Shown piece by piece: positions 4,181 through 5,500 of a stretch of 5,500 nt of DNA (positions within the stretch are counted from its first letter, which is position 1; each line of letters opens with the position of its first letter). Source of the stretch: Candidatus Bipolaricaulota bacterium (GTDB lineage: Bacteria; Bipolaricaulota; Bipolaricaulia; M55B111); contig JAGXLQ010000101.1 of NCBI GenBank assembly GCA_018334595.1, positions 1-5,500 of the forward strand, written 5' to 3'. Both the position numbers and the translations under genes were made by a program. The notes beneath the pieces are model-generated. The model ran no database searches and was not told the origin of the DNA. It was given only the letters and a program-made list of their open reading frames with translations.

Positions 4181-5500
4181 TTGGAAGTTAAATGTTATGA
4201 CGACGTCCTGATCGGATCGGGGTCGGGTAAAAAAGTGATCGAGGCCAGCCTGGAGAAGGACCCGGGGGCGGAGGTCGCGGTAATTGAGAAGGATAGGCGG
4301 GGAGGGATCTGCCTCAACCGCGGGTGTAGGCCGACAAAAATCCTGTTGTCCTCCGCTGACGCCGTTCGGGCGGTCGAGCGGGCTTCGTCCTTTGGCGTCG
4401 ATGCGAGCATCGACCGTAAGGACTCAAGCGCGGTCATGGAAAGGATGAGGGCAAATCAAAAGGAAGCACGGTCTGAAATTAACCGCGAATTCTTTGCCAG
4501 GCCGAACGTCCATTACTACCAGGGAACGGCCAGGTTCACGGGGCCGAGGACCGTGAAGGTGAACGGCCAGACAGAAATATCAGGCGGCCGGTTTTTCCTC
4601 TGTGCCGGCTCGGAACCGGTCGTACCACCGATTGACGGGTTGGACGAGACTCCATACCTTACTAGCAAGGAAGCTCTGGCCCTTAAAGAGTTACCCGATT
4701 CCCTGGCGGTAATCGGTGGGGGATACATAGCTGCGGAGATGGGATACTTCTTTGCTTCGATGGATACCGAGGTTACAATCTTCGGCCGAAATGAGCAGTT
4801 CGTTCCGAGCGAGGAGCCGGAAATATCATACGTGGTGGGACGGGACCAGGAGAAGGTCCTCGACCTCCACAGGGGGTACGAGGTTACTCAAACGGAGGAG
4901 CTGGAGGACGGTCTTTTAGAAATCGTCGCCCGAAACGGTGAAACCGGCGAGGTGAAGTCCGTTCGGGCGGAAGAAGTTCTGGTGGCTACCGGACGGGGCC
5001 CGATAAACGACCTGATGAACCCCGAGAAGGCCGGCGTGGAGCTGGACGGTCGTGGTTGGATCGAAGTCGATAGCCACCTCCGGACCGCTCAGGACCACAT
5101 CTGGGCGATGGGTGATTGCACGGGGGGATACCTCTTCAAGCACGTTTCAGACTACGAAGCGGATATCGTCGTAGAGAACGCGGTACTTGGCCGTGACGTG
5201 GAGGCTGACTACAGGGCGGTACCCCATGCTATCTTTACCGATCCGGAAGTAGCTGCGGTGGGCTTGGGGGAGGCCGAAGCGGCGGAGAAGTACGGCCGGG
5301 AGAATATCGTTATCGGCTTTTCCAGGTTTGACGAGACCGTCAAGGGCCAGGCGATCGGTGCCCGGAACGGTTTCGTCAAGGTGGTTTCAACCAGGGGAGG
5401 CGAGGTCCTAGGGGGTCATATCGTCGGGGCAAATGCATCCATACTGATACAGGAAATCGTTCTTGCCATGGAAGCGGATAGAGGGGTGGATGATTCCTCC
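4181..5500 (+). CDS. Flavoprotein disulfide reductase, mycothione-reductase-like (3' end outside window)
   Basis: The frame is open from TTG 4181 to the window edge: 440 residues, lacking perhaps 25 at the C-terminus. It belongs to the class I FAD- and NAD(P)H-dependent disulfide oxidoreductases. Landmarks are the FAD Rossmann loop IGSGSGKK (11-18), redox-active GGICLNRGCRPTK with C44 and C49, NAD(P) loop VIGGGYIAAEMG (177-188), ATGR (269-272), GDC (311-313) and the dimer domain from about 346. GSGSGK instead of GxGxxG, GYLFKHVSDYEA (315-327) and AIFTDPEVAAVGL (350-362) look more like mycothione reductase than lipoamide dehydrogenase or mercuric reductase. No N-terminal heavy-metal domain is present. 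R203 after the second NAD(P) strand hints at NADPH. The His-Glu catalytic pair expected near the C-terminus lies beyond the window. It may reduce the disulfide of a small thiol such as mycothiol or gamma-glutamylcysteine; the substrate is inference. TTG is the only suitable start seen. Confidence 0.9.
   Translation, partial: MEVKCYDDVLIGSGSGKKVIEASLEKDPGAEVAVIEKDRRGGICLNRGCRPTKILLSSADAVRAVERASSFGVDASIDRKDSSAVMERMRANQKEARSEINREFFARPNVHYYQGTARFTGPRTVKVNGQTEISGGRFFLCAGSEPVVPPIDGLDETPYLTSKEALALKELPDSLAVIGGGYIAAEMGYFFASMDTEVTIFGRNEQFVPSEEPEISYVVGRDQEKVLDLHRGYEVTQTEELEDGLLEIVARNGETGEVKSVRAEEVLVATGRGPINDLMNPEKAGVELDGRGWIEVDSHLRTAQDHIWAMGDCTGGYLFKHVSDYEADIVVENAVLGRDVEADYRAVPHAIFTDPEVAAVGLGEAEAAEKYGRENIVIGFSRFDETVKGQAIGARNGFVKVVSTRGGEVLGGHIVGANASILIQEIVLAMEADRGVDDSS

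Noticed and set aside
4181..5500. Mercuric reductase (merA) as the name of the flavoprotein
   Set aside because: No N-terminal metal-binding domain and no mer genes are visible. The C-terminal cysteine pair of MerA lies beyond the window, and internal motifs fit mycothione reductase better.

Overview
The window looks like chromosomal DNA from a bacterium of roughly balanced base composition. Four features point to bacteria: GGAGGT-type ribosome binding sites, an intrinsic terminator with a U-tract, an exact TATAAT box 17 bp from a -35-like hexamer, and three deduced leaders of about 30 nt that fit -10 promoters. An archaeal TATA reading would put transcription starts on the ribosome binding sites. 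Several proteins are rich in Asp and Glu, and part of the large secreted protein recalls domains I associate with halophile surface proteins, so a saline habitat is possible. I cannot name a species.

Bases 1-1314 hold a compact operon on the + strand. A perfect 40-bp palindrome lies over the deduced promoter. It is followed by an Rrf2-family regulator (57-455), a single-domain rhodanese (491-829), an OsmC-type peroxidase (851-1279) and a strong terminator (1289-1314). The regulator keeps a C/C/C/H set that matches the IscR cluster ligands. The likely logic is a redox- or sulfur-sensing repressor that controls itself, a sulfur-transfer protein and a thiol peroxidase.

Bases 1315-3784 carry a separately promoted gene for a 782-residue, cysteine-free secreted protein (1436-3784). 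It has a signal peptide, tandem lectin-like beta repeats, two similar flanking domains and a charged helical tail.

Bases 3785-4180 contain no gene but several inverted repeats, including a 13-bp perfect stem directly after the secreted-protein gene, then a good sigma70-type promoter. That promoter drives a flavoprotein disulfide reductase (4181 to the window edge, 3' end missing) which resembles mycothione reductase more than lipoamide dehydrogenase. Reductase and operon together give the window a thiol-redox theme. No mobile element, tRNA, rRNA or CRISPR array was seen.
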